From: Paenibacillus prosopidis
Lineage (GTDB): Bacteria; Bacillota; Bacilli; Paenibacillales; Paenibacillaceae
NCBI RefSeq assembly: GCF_003337375.1
Contig: NZ_QPJD01000005.1
Coordinates: forward strand, 248,001 to 312,000
Direction: 5' to 3'
Length of the DNA: 64,000 nt
Below, piece after piece: positions 9,356 to 16,928 of the stretch. The translations under genes and the position numbers were made by a program. The first letter of the stretch is position 1. Each line of letters starts with the position of its first letter. Under the pieces are notes generated by a model that did not search any database, was not told the DNA's origin, and saw only the letters and a program-made list of their open reading frames with translations.

Positions 9356-9810
9356 CTAATATGCAGTCCACCCGGCGTCGGCTGTAATTACAGTTCCATT
9401 TACAAAACCGGAATCATCTGAGGCCAAGAACAGAGCAACCTTAGCAATGTCTGTTGAATCACCAGTACGCGGGTTCAAATGCATGCCTGCCATTGCTCTC
9501 TCCATGCCGAATTTATTTGGTTCATTGAGAGTGGCTCCAATATTTGTAGCTACCCCGCCTGGGGCAATCGCATTACAGCGAATTCCCAAATTAGCATATT
9601 GAAACCCTACATTTTTAGTAAATCCTACGACTGCATGTTTGGCCGCTGTATAAGCGGCGCCGGCTCTCGACCCTTGCAAACCTCCCGCAGAAGCAATATT
9701 AACGATAACTCCGCTTTTCTTTTCGATAAAAATAGGAAGCGCTTTTCGTGTTGTTCTCATTGGTCCCGTAGTATTAACTGCAAATACGCGTTCCCAAAGG
9801 GCATCGTTGT
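9356..9810 (-). pseudogene. SDR oxidoreductase, 5'-truncated
   Basis: The C-terminal 60 percent of a short-chain dehydrogenase. The frame reads ALWERVFAVNTTGPM and continues into VNIASAGG, the active-site Y-x-x-x-K in AAYTAAKHAVVGF, RCNAIAPGGVATN and the end GTVITADAGWTAY. The Rossmann TGxxxGIG motif and the NNAG segment are absent, and the frame meets TAG at 9844. The only downstream ATG (9760) falls inside the conserved fold and has no ribosome-binding site. A functional enzyme is therefore very unlikely. The upstream end abuts a fragment of a rightward TetR gene, so one deletion probably removed both 5' ends. The break lies at about 9795-9815. Confidence 0.8.
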
Positions 9811-10012
9811 TGCCGAGGATCTGGACGACTCTGCTGACAATCTAAATCGTGAGCTTCACGTTATCTATTCTATCCATGCCTTGCTTGGTCTTGTTTTCCA
9901 TTGGATTGAAGGCGGGTTTAAATATTCTCCGGAATATATGCAGGATCAGCTGGTGCTTATCATCAATTCGCGGCCATCTACGATAATGACGCGTAAAAAG
10001 GGCCGTAGATAA
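9800..10012 (+). pseudogene. TetR-family regulator, C-terminal fragment
   Basis: Rightward codons from about 9800 to the TAG at 10012 encode a sequence like the end of a TetR/AcrR ligand-binding domain (IHALLGLVFHWIEGGFKYSP, then QLVLIINSRPS). No helix-turn-helix, start codon or ribosome-binding site remains, and the frame upstream is only the shadow of the SDR remnant. It is best read as the leftover of a regulator that was once divergently transcribed from the SDR gene. Confidence 0.65.
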
Positions 10013-10105
10013 GCATTCATCATAACTTACTTTTAATTATCAACTTTATTTTTATATGCAAATGGGTTAATATAAGCGATATGAAACTTTGTAGGAGTGA
10101 TTGAG

Positions 10106-10978
10106 ATGGCCTCACATATGGATCCGAATATTACGCTGGGCGAAGTTAGATTAAAGGTTAGTCAGCTGGACAGATCGATACAGTTCTACCAGGAGGTTGT
10201 CGGGTTAAAGGTTCTGAAGCAAGACGAGGTGAAGCGCATTGCTTCGTTTACCGCTGATGGGCAGACGACCTTGCTCGTTCTTGAGGAAATACCGAATGCA
10301 GTCGTTCCCCAAAGACGATCCCATGCAGGACTGTACCATTTTGCCATATTGCTTCCGGACCGCCATTCGTTATCGCTCGCTTTGCGCAACTTGATCCAAT
10401 CCGGCATCCATATCGGGCAGGCGGATCATTTGGTCAGTGAGGCGCTTTATATTGCAGACCCTGACAATAACGGGATTGAAATTTATGCCGACCGGCCGCG
10501 GGATCAGTGGAAACAGGATGCGGGCGGCAACTATGTAATGGCTAGCGATCCCATCGCTTGGGAAAGCCTTCTCGCAGAAAGCGAAGGTTCGGAGTGGAAA
10601 GGCTTGCCGCAGGGTACCGTTATCGGACATATTCATCTGCATGTTGGAGACCTTCGGCAGTCGCGAGCCTTTTATGAAGGAAAGCTTGGTTTTGATGTTG
10701 TCGGAGATTATGCGCAGATGTCGGCAGTTTTCGTCTCCGCTGGCGGATACCATCACCATATCGGCATGAACATTTGGGCGGGAACCGGCGCGACCTTGCC
10801 GCCAGCGGATACAGTGGGGCTATCGTACTTCACCATTGTGTTTACGACCGCTGAAAGCCGTGAATTGCTGCTGAGTCATCTGCGCAGTGAAGGTGTTACC
10901 TTTGTTGAAAAAGGTGACGCATATGTCGTACACGACCCTTCCGGCAATGCGATTCACCTCACCGTTGAAGCCGCATAA
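10106..10978 (+). CDS. Catechol-2,3-dioxygenase-like VOC protein (CatE-like)
   Basis: A 290-residue two-domain extradiol dioxygenase of the CatE type, which cleaves catechol next to its hydroxyls using Fe(II). Two VOC modules (about 8-130 and 170-288) are visible: VRLKVSQLDRSIQFYQEVVG with NNGIEIYADRP in the first, and GHIHLHVGDLRQSRAFYEGKLG with GGYHHHIGMN and DPSGNAIHLTV in the second. The His and Glu residues in these blocks are the usual metal ligands. A GTG at 10097 is in frame, but AGGAG overlaps it and lies eight bases before the ATG at 10106, which is the better start. In B. subtilis catE is paired with catD under redox regulators; here it stands alone. Confidence 0.85.
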   Translation: MASHMDPNITLGEVRLKVSQLDRSIQFYQEVVGLKVLKQDEVKRIASFTADGQTTLLVLEEIPNAVVPQRRSHAGLYHFAILLPDRHSLSLALRNLIQSGIHIGQADHLVSEALYIADPDNNGIEIYADRPRDQWKQDAGGNYVMASDPIAWESLLAESEGSEWKGLPQGTVIGHIHLHVGDLRQSRAFYEGKLGFDVVGDYAQMSAVFVSAGGYHHHIGMNIWAGTGATLPPADTVGLSYFTIVFTTAESRELLLSHLRSEGVTFVEKGDAYVVHDPSGNAIHLTVEAA

Positions 10979-11052
10979 TGTAACGTCGCGCCTCCTTTCA
11001 ACGGCTGGTCATGTACATGCATTTACTATATAATCAGATTCAAGTGACGAAG

Positions 11053-11103
11053 AACGTCCCGTTTCCATTCCTATTGAATGGAAACGGGACGTTTTCTATT
11101 TTT
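11053..11103 (+). terminator. Terminator of the CatE-like gene
   Basis: A perfect 18-base-pair stem (11053-11070 with 11076-11093) and a five-base loop, followed by TTTTCTATTTTT. It ends only 18 bases before the start of the next gene, so that gene's promoter must overlap it or the gene depends on read-through. Confidence 0.9.
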
Positions 11104-11120
11104 CTGGAGGGGATGAGAGA

Positions 11121-11792
11121 GTGACTTTTGATAAAGCGCATAACGAATTTATCCGTTATCATCTCGATAACAGGACAGGGGAACGTCGGGGGCGCCTGGA
11201 GAGGGGACATCGGCACGGTGAATCGCTGTTTCTGCGCAACGTTTGGTGGCCGCTCCGGGGATGCTTCGAAGATTTTCATCCGGAATATGAAGTGCTCGAT
11301 TGGCGGGGCAGATCTTACTTTGCGGATTTTGCCTGGCTGCCAGGATTCGTGAAGCTGTTATTTGAAATCAAAGGCTACGCCACGCACGTTCAAGACATGG
11401 ACCGGAAAAAATATTGCAACGAGCTGAACCGCGAAACCTTCCTTCACGCCATGGGATACCACGTCGTTTCTTTCGCATACGATGATATCGAGCAACGACC
11501 CGAGCTGTGTATCACACTACTACGCATGGTGCTGAGCCGGTACCAGCCTAATCAGACGCCGGTCTCCCGCGCGCTGCTAGCCGAGAAAGAAATCATCCGG
11601 CTCGCCATCCGGTTGGCTCAGCCGATTCGACCGAAGGATGTCGTGCATCATTTTGAAATCGATCAAAAGACGGCAGTCCTGATGCTAAAAAAATTGTGCA
11701 TAAAAGGCTGGCTTCTCCCTTTAGTTCGAGTCAATGGTGAAAGAATCGTTCGGTATGAGCTTGCTCGAGGCGTGCTGGATTACTTTGATTAA
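11121..11792 (+). CDS. Putative PD-(D/E)XK nuclease with C-terminal winged helix
   Basis: A 223-residue protein. Residues about 55-135 look like the Vsr/DUF559 branch of the PD-(D/E)XK nuclease fold: a strand with D69 (SYFADFAW), a strand with E82-x-K84 (LLFEIKGYATH), then a helix and MGYHVVSFAYDDI. D69, E82 and K84 are candidate metal and catalytic residues; E34 in the first helix may complete the site. Residues about 150-220 form a winged-helix-like region (RPKDVVHHFEIDQKTAVLML, then KGWLLPL). I know of no characterised member with this layout, so DNA cleavage is inferred. GGAGGGG nine bases upstream selects the GTG start; an ATG at 11113 stops after three codons. The ORF is flanked by a strong terminator and by repeats. 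Confidence 0.7.
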   Translation: MTFDKAHNEFIRYHLDNRTGERRGRLERGHRHGESLFLRNVWWPLRGCFEDFHPEYEVLDWRGRSYFADFAWLPGFVKLLFEIKGYATHVQDMDRKKYCNELNRETFLHAMGYHVVSFAYDDIEQRPELCITLLRMVLSRYQPNQTPVSRALLAEKEIIRLAIRLAQPIRPKDVVHHFEIDQKTAVLMLKKLCIKGWLLPLVRVNGERIVRYELARGVLDYFD

Positions 11793-11794
11793 CT

Positions 11795-11985
11795 TAGCGG
11801 GAAAACATCCGGTTAATTATCCCATTGAAACTATATCGTAGAAATATACATGGAAAACCTCCCGTTAACTCAATCGGATTCGCTCAATTAACGCCTAAAC
11901 CTCCGATTTAGAGGGAGCTTTTCCTGTTTGATGGGACTCTTACGATCTCAAAGACAAATTTACAGGAGGAATTCCCTCTAATTAG
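11795..11985. repeat. Dispersed intergenic repeat, copy 1
   Basis: Four related modules occur in tandem: GGAAAACATCCGGTTAATTA, GGAAAACCTCCCGTTAA, AGAGGGAGCTTTTCCTGTTT and AGGAGGAATTCCCTCTAATT, the last two in inverted sense. The block at 26395-26590 carries the same kinds of modules, including the identical 19-mer TAGAGGGAGCTTTTCCTGT. No frame is conserved, so it is a non-coding repeat family. Confidence 0.65.
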
Positions 11986-12012
11986 TCAAGGAGGAGCCGC
12001 CGCTGGAGTGAA

Positions 12013-12042
12013 TGAGTGAGTGAGTGAGTGAGTGAGTGAGTG
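12013..12042. repeat. TGAG tetranucleotide microsatellite
   Basis: Seven and a half uninterrupted TGAG units. Flanking sequence is also partly duplicated (GGAGCCGC occurs on both sides, as does TTGGAGTGAG-like sequence). The gene-free interval 11793-12223 holds only this and the repeat at 11795-11985. Confidence 0.85.
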
Positions 12043-12223
12043 TTGTAGGAGCCGCATCTGTAGCAAGTGTGTGTTTGGGGAGAAACGCCGTTGGAGTGAG
12101 TTAGCTGGAGGGCTCTAAGCGATTGAACCCTTTTTATCGAAGAGTGATCCACTAGCAATCCCTAACAATAAAGAAAGCCCGCGGCATTTGACGTCGCAGA
12201 CTTTATATTCACATCCCGCAAAG

Positions 12224-12988
12224 TTATCGGTCACAACGCCGCCAATCCTCATTCTTTGCGCGAACGGATTTCATCAAATCGACGTTTACGTTTTTTTCAT
12301 CGGCCATATCAATTAACGCATTGACATCCTTAGGCAGACATTTCCCGGAAAATCCTCGATTGTCCTCATATACGAACGTATGGCTTCTGCCAATCCGTGG
12401 ATCTTCAAGCCATACTTCACGCAGCTCGTCATAGTTGATACCGTAGGCTCTGGCCATATCATAGAACTCGTTGCAAAACGTAACCTTCAGCGCCAGAAAA
12501 CAATTTTCCATATATTTTGCCAGTTCCGCTGTTTTGGCGTCGGTCAGCACCAGCTTCACCTCGGCATTATACACCTTCTGGTAAGCGCGGATCGCGATGC
12601 TTATATCTTCCGAAGCCCCGCCGAATGTGAGCCATGTTCGATGACTGAGACTGGCAAAGGGATGGCCCGCGGTCTCCCCATAGTATTCAGGTTGGAAAAT
12701 AATTCGCTTCCCTGTTTTTTGTTTCTGATCATCCGTAAATCCTACCGGAACGGTCGATCTGATTACGATAACCTCCGCATAGAGCCATGCCAAAACCTCC
12801 TCTACAATGGAGGAGTCGCATTTTCCGCCTGGAAGCTGCGGTGTCGGCACGCAAACGAATGTGACGTCGCAATTATTCACATCTTCCCGGCTTCCAAGCG
12901 CTAATGGTTCATCATAAACCGCTGCATCCGGGAACAATTCGTGCATCGCTTTACCGACATGACCATATCCGACAATGCCGACATTCAT
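12224..12988 (-). CDS. Short UDP-glucose/GDP-mannose dehydrogenase-like protein
   Basis: About 254 residues of the nucleotide-sugar dehydrogenase family. Visible are the NAD-binding VGIVGYGHVGKAM at the start, VPTPQLPGGKCD, VIRSTVPVGFTD, KYMENCFLALKVTFCNE in the central dimerisation helix, and the catalytic-cysteine loop FSGKCLPKD near the end. The C-terminal UDP-binding Rossmann domain of full enzymes (about 390-450 residues) is missing. Oxidation of a UDP-sugar to the uronate is therefore uncertain. The frame opens at 13006, four bases after the FTR1 stop, but the homologous start is the ATG at 12988. It is the last gene of the iron operon, and a link of sugar oxidation to iron uptake is not obvious. 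Confidence 0.75.
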   Translation of the reverse strand: MNVGIVGYGHVGKAMHELFPDAAVYDEPLALGSREDVNNCDVTFVCVPTPQLPGGKCDSSIVEEVLAWLYAEVIVIRSTVPVGFTDDQKQKTGKRIIFQPEYYGETAGHPFASLSHRTWLTFGGASEDISIAIRAYQKVYNAEVKLVLTDAKTAELAKYMENCFLALKVTFCNEFYDMARAYGINYDELREVWLEDPRIGRSHTFVYEDNRGFSGKCLPKDVNALIDMADEKNVNVDLMKSVRAKNEDWRRCDR

Positions 12989-13010
12989 TTTATGCTCACG
13001 CTCCATCTTT

Positions 13011-13928
13011 TTATGCCGCTGCTCTTACGCCTGCTTCTTCTATTTCAATGCGTTTTCTCTGAACCGCTAATAAAACAAACGCCAGGAAATAATAACCCCA
13101 ATATAACAAAAATTCCTCCACGGAAGGATTCTGGGTATAGCCCAAAAATGCTTTCATAAAAATCCCTACTTGGCCATTGATCAGAGGCTCACTGCCGGTG
13201 TCACGAATATATTGCGTTTCATCGATCGGATGCTCCGGCATGAACGCCGTGATATTATAAACCTCTCCGATCTCTCCTCCCGCAGTCCGATAAATGCTGC
13301 CCATGATGCCAAGATCCTGCATAATGCCGACTGCCTGCACCAACAACCCGGCCGAAATCATCATGAGGAACACGGAAGTAATTCTGAAAAAAGTTCGAAG
13401 ACTGATTTTTTTGGTGCCTTTGAAAAAAAGATAACCGATAATCAGGGCCAAAACAAGGCCGCCCAGCGCACCCCAGCTTTCCAGTGCTTTCTGGATATCC
13501 CCTCCTGTAATCGCGGCAAAGAAGAAGACCGTTTCCACCCCTTCACGCACCACAACGAGAAACGAGTGCAGCACCATATTAACAACTCCGCCAACGGTTA
13601 ATATAGCTGCAATTTTATTTTGCACTTTTCCCTGCATGTCGCCCTGACGAGTCATAAACATAATCATATGGGTCAGCAAGCCGCAGGATACAAGCATGAT
13701 CCCGATTTTCAAATAATTTTGGCTGCCCATGCTCGCGAACCCGGTAAAAATGATCTGGAAAGCGAGCGCAACGCCGTAGCTGGCGGCCAAAGCGAGAACC
13801 ACGCCAACCCAAACCCATTTATGATAGCGTGTTTGTTCGATCCGGGTCAGATAGGTTAGTATTACCCCTACGATCAATATAGCTTCCAGCGCTTCGCGAA
13901 AGGTAATCAAAAACGCCTGTATATCCAT
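13011..13928 (-). CDS. FTR1-family iron permease (EfeU-like)
   Basis: A 305-residue membrane protein with seven predicted helices. It carries the two signature R-E-x-x-E iron-binding motifs of the FTR1/EfeU family: REALE at 11-15 in the first helix and REGVE at 128-132. The family imports ferric iron after oxidation by a partner. GGAGAT before the ATG supports the start. It lies third in a leftward operon headed by a Fur box (16631-16649), behind two exported proteins that take the place of the usual EfeO and EfeB partners. A stem-loop at 13965-14000 separates it from the gene upstream. Confidence 0.9.
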   Translation of the reverse strand: MDIQAFLITFREALEAILIVGVILTYLTRIEQTRYHKWVWVGVVLALAASYGVALAFQIIFTGFASMGSQNYLKIGIMLVSCGLLTHMIMFMTRQGDMQGKVQNKIAAILTVGGVVNMVLHSFLVVVREGVETVFFFAAITGGDIQKALESWGALGGLVLALIIGYLFFKGTKKISLRTFFRITSVFLMMISAGLLVQAVGIMQDLGIMGSIYRTAGGEIGEVYNITAFMPEHPIDETQYIRDTGSEPLINGQVGIFMKAFLGYTQNPSVEEFLLYWGYYFLAFVLLAVQRKRIEIEEAGVRAAA

Positions 13929-13964
13929 GCTTTCATCTCCTGCCTTGTACGGTCATATTTGCAA

Positions 13965-14000
13965 GGAAGACACCTGCGCCATTAGACGCAAGTGTCTTCC
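13965..14000. promoter_or_regulatory. Intercistronic stem-loop before FTR1
   Basis: GGAAGACAC-C-TGCG pairs with CGCA-A-GTGTCTTCC, separated by eight bases. No T tract follows in the direction of transcription (leftward), so an RNA-stabilising or attenuating role between the exported-protein gene and the permease gene is more likely than full termination. Confidence 0.5.
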
Positions 14001-14013
14001 TCTTTCATTTCAC

Positions 14014-15495
14014 TTATCGAAGGATAATGATTTCGCCCTTTTCATAAAAGACACGCTTGCCGAACAGCTCTGCCACTGCGCGCAAAGGGATAAACGATCT
14101 GGCGTTTTTCACGACGACAGGCTGATCCAGCTTCACATCCGCATTGATTTCACCGTTTTGCACAATTTGAACCGAACCGATCATAAGTTCAGTCGTCTTG
14201 CCATCTTTCACTATAATTACTTTTTTGAGAGCCGCATCATACTTGACTTCTGCTTGGAGCGCCTCTGCGATCACGCGAACCGGCACCAGGGTGCGGCTTG
14301 TTTGCGGATTGATATAAGGTGCGACATCCGCCGCAGAATCCGTGCCGTTAATTTGATATTTTTTGTCGCCGACCTTCAACTGAACGCCGTCTTTCACTAC
14401 CAGAAACTTCAGCACTTGGAAAGCATGCATCTTGGCGGATGCAAGATCAGATTTATCTACAGCATCAGAGAATTGCTGCGCATGAGCTGCCGCTGCCGCA
14501 TATTTCTCAGCACCGAAGAACACTTCCTGGGCAGAAAGGAACATATTCCCCTCCATCGCGTATCCGCGTGCGCCTTGCAAATCGCCTGCTTCCAGCTTAA
14601 CCAAAGCTTGATTAACATACTCGGATACTTTACCGATCATCGTACGCTGCATTGCATCCTGAATTTTATCCGTGTTGATTTGGCTGGCATCACCCGAAGC
14701 GAAAGCGTTGCGGATATAATCAGCGTCAACCGCGCTGCCGCCTTTCAGATAGGAATATACCGTCATGAAGAAGAAGTAACCTTCGGTCATCGCAGCCGGT
14801 TGATCGGCAGCTGGTTTCGTCGGGATGTTTTTCGCATACGTATAGGCACCTAGCGCATACGTTTTAATCAACGTTTTGTCCAGCACCTGACGATGAACGT
14901 TGAAGTCATCCGCATTGCCGCTTGCAAGGTCGTTAAGCAGCTGCTCAATCGTGCCTTTCAGGATGTCTGCCATGTGCAGATTGAACGAAGTGTCGCGTTT
15001 TACTACTGTAGATTCCAGGACACCTTCATAAGTTTGAACAACTTTGTAAAATGCCGTTTGAGCCGTTGCCGTATCGCCGGCTTTGAGCGCCGGTCTTACT
15101 TGGTTGTTAATCAAATCGCGGACAGAGAGGTAGAAATACCATTGCAATCCTTTATCGATTGCCTGCTTGGCTTGATTCACATTCAGTTTGCCTGCGATCG
15201 CATTGTCCAGCACGAGTACAATGTTGTCGTCGATTTTCGGATCTTCCGGTTTGATGGTCGCATCGATCCGTTTCACTTCCGTCTGGAATTTATCCACATA
15301 GAAAGCCTTCACATCAGTCAGCACGGTATTAGCTGTGAACAATGCTTTAATGTCGGTGAAAGCCTTGATCCGAGCTGCTATGGCCGCATCTTCGGTAATT
15401 TTGAATTTGCTTTCCGCACTCACGACGGAAGCTAGCGTAAAGAAGGATGATATCACGAGTGAAACGCTTAAAATTAATGATAACCATTTGCGCAT
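14014..15495 (-). CDS. Exported protein with copper-amine-oxidase-N/stalk domain
   Basis: About 493 residues. A signal peptide (KWLSLILSVSLVISSFF, ending VVSAES) is followed by a long helical region (about 30-385). The C-terminus has two half-repeats of the copper-amine-oxidase N-terminal (stalk) domain: TSRTLVPVRVIAEALQAEV with KVIIVKDGK, and ARSFIPLRAVAELFGKRV with EIIIL. Stalk domains commonly tether exported proteins in Paenibacillus. The frame opens 28 codons further upstream, but GGGAGAG six to seven bases before the ATG at 15495 marks the start. Its place between a membrane-anchored relative and FTR1, under a Fur box, suggests it captures iron outside the cell. The helical part may be homologous to that of the preceding gene's product. 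Confidence 0.8.
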   Translation of the reverse strand: MRKWLSLILSVSLVISSFFTLASVVSAESKFKITEDAAIAARIKAFTDIKALFTANTVLTDVKAFYVDKFQTEVKRIDATIKPEDPKIDDNIVLVLDNAIAGKLNVNQAKQAIDKGLQWYFYLSVRDLINNQVRPALKAGDTATAQTAFYKVVQTYEGVLESTVVKRDTSFNLHMADILKGTIEQLLNDLASGNADDFNVHRQVLDKTLIKTYALGAYTYAKNIPTKPAADQPAAMTEGYFFFMTVYSYLKGGSAVDADYIRNAFASGDASQINTDKIQDAMQRTMIGKVSEYVNQALVKLEAGDLQGARGYAMEGNMFLSAQEVFFGAEKYAAAAAHAQQFSDAVDKSDLASAKMHAFQVLKFLVVKDGVQLKVGDKKYQINGTDSAADVAPYINPQTSRTLVPVRVIAEALQAEVKYDAALKKVIIVKDGKTTELMIGSVQIVQNGEINADVKLDQPVVVKNARSFIPLRAVAELFGKRVFYEKGEIIILR

Positions 15496-15520
15496 TTTAA
15501 TCTCTCCCAAATTCATATTT

Positions 15521-16591
15521 TTAAAACCATTTCTTTTTGCGTGCAAGCCAAACGGCTCCGCCTGCAAGCAATATAACACCGCCGATAACCGATATGCTTA
15601 CCCAAGGATTCGTTTTGTCGGTTTGCTCCATCGGTGCATGCGCTGCGAGCTCTTTACCTGATTCCTCTGCTTCATTGCTGTCGGCTGGCGCTGCTTGTTC
15701 CTGTTCAGCGGTAGTTTGCTCTGCTGCTTCCACCGTCTCACTCTCGACTGGAACGGGGGTTGATGCAGCATCGGCATCGGCCTCAGCTGCAACGCCTTCC
15801 TGCTGCTCGTCAGTTTCGGTTGAAGGTTTGTCCGCCTCAGATGTTTTATCATCCGTCGCCGCAGTTGCTGCAGGCGCGTCATTTTCCGCGCTGCCCGTCG
15901 TCCCAGGTTGCTGCTGCTCTTCAGCCGGCTTCTCGGTTGCAACAGGCTTTTGCGTTGCAGCAGGCTTTGGTGTTGCGGCAGGCTTCTGGGTAGCGGCAGG
16001 CTTTACGTAAGCCTTGTATGGAAACAATGGCTTTACAATGCCGTAAATGAAATTCACCTTTTCCTTAAATACGTCCGGCTCCGCTGCTTTCTGTCCGACT
16101 CCAAACAATCCTGGATTGCCCAGCGCCTCCAGAGCCGCATCGAATGCCGCGTTTATTTCATCAGTCCTGGAACTGACATAAGGCTTCAATGTATCGAAGG
16201 TCGCTTTTGCTTTTGCGAGGAGCAGCTTCGTTTGGGCATAATCGTCAAAGCCTTTAATCGCATAGGTGAACCGCCGATCCAAATTCATCACGAGCACCGC
16301 TTTGAAATTGGCAACAGTCAGCTTGGCGTCCTTGTTCTTGAAATTGTTATCAAGCGTTGCGCCTACCGCTTCGCCGAAGTGCGATACAATTTCCGGTCTC
16401 CGTACTTTATAAGCCTCTTCCGCAGCTTTCCAATTAGGCGATGCACCGGCTAAACTGGATTCTACCAATTTGAATGTTTCAGCAATATCTTCTGTATTGG
16501 CATCACCGTAAGAATAGGCCTGCGCTTGGGACGGTGCGATATGTAACGCTACAGTAACCAAGAGAAGAACGCATAAGAGCCAACGTTTCAT
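15521..16591 (-). CDS. Membrane-anchored exported protein of the FTR1 operon
   Basis: About 356 residues: signal peptide (RWLLCVLLLVTVALHIAPSQA), a helical extracellular domain (about 30-200), a low-complexity linker rich in Pro, Ala, Thr and Glu with repeated KPAAT/QKP units (about 200-320), one transmembrane helix (WVSISVIGGVILLAGGAVWL) and a KKK tail. This is the layout of a surface protein held by its C-terminus. The frame opens at a GTG (16606), but AGAGGTG is correctly placed for the ATG at 16591. It is the first gene of the operon, about 40 bases downstream of a Fur box, and ends 25 bases before the next gene. A role in iron capture for the FTR1 permease is inferred. Confidence 0.75.
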   Translation of the reverse strand: MKRWLLCVLLLVTVALHIAPSQAQAYSYGDANTEDIAETFKLVESSLAGASPNWKAAEEAYKVRRPEIVSHFGEAVGATLDNNFKNKDAKLTVANFKAVLVMNLDRRFTYAIKGFDDYAQTKLLLAKAKATFDTLKPYVSSRTDEINAAFDAALEALGNPGLFGVGQKAAEPDVFKEKVNFIYGIVKPLFPYKAYVKPAATQKPAATPKPAATQKPVATEKPAEEQQQPGTTGSAENDAPAATAATDDKTSEADKPSTETDEQQEGVAAEADADAASTPVPVESETVEAAEQTTAEQEQAAPADSNEAEESGKELAAHAPMEQTDKTNPWVSISVIGGVILLAGGAVWLARKKKWF

Positions 16592-16630
16592 CTCATCACC
16601 TCTCACTGATAATTTTTCTCACTCACAATT

Positions 16631-16649
16631 TGTAATGATAATCATTATC
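16631..16649 (-). promoter_or_regulatory. Fur box of the FTR1 operon
   Basis: TGTAATGATAATCATTATC matches the 19-base Fur consensus GATAATGATAATCATTATC at 17 positions. It also contains a 7-1-7 core (TGATAATCATTATC) of the B. subtilis type. It sits 39 bases before the first gene, where bound Fur-iron would block transcription. Confidence 0.85.
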
Positions 16650-16928
16650 GGTTAATACGTCAATACTTATGTCAGCTATTTTTTCAGTAAACTTTCAGTT
16701 TTCTAATTTTTCAGCTTTTTGCCTCTAAGATTCAATAGTTTACGGGAGGGTAAGCGGCGAACAATAGAACTAATTTCCAGCTCTAATTTTGCAATACTGG
16801 TTAAGTGCTAATTTTTATATCAATTTTGGAGTTAGGGCGCGTTTTGGGATTGTTTAAGGGTGAGTCGATGGAACGGACTTCATAAGTCCTGTATGTTATT
16901 GAATGTACAAAAAATAACGACAACGCCA
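16650..16928. other. Gene-free stretch between the iron and glycosylation operons
   Basis: AT-rich; holds upstream promoter elements of the iron operon and the 3' end of the glycosylation operon. No convincing hairpin terminator or small gene was seen. Confidence 0.5.

Noticed and set aside
9479-10012. A 177-codon rightward gene
   Set aside because: Only the last 70 codons resemble a protein family (TetR C-terminus); the first part is the shadow of the SDR remnant.
12013-12042. Possible CRISPR-like array
   Set aside because: A four-base unit without spacers is a microsatellite, not a CRISPR.
13927-14853. 308-codon rightward frame
   Set aside because: Antisense to the exported stalk-domain gene and the hairpin before FTR1; no ribosome-binding site and no family resemblance.
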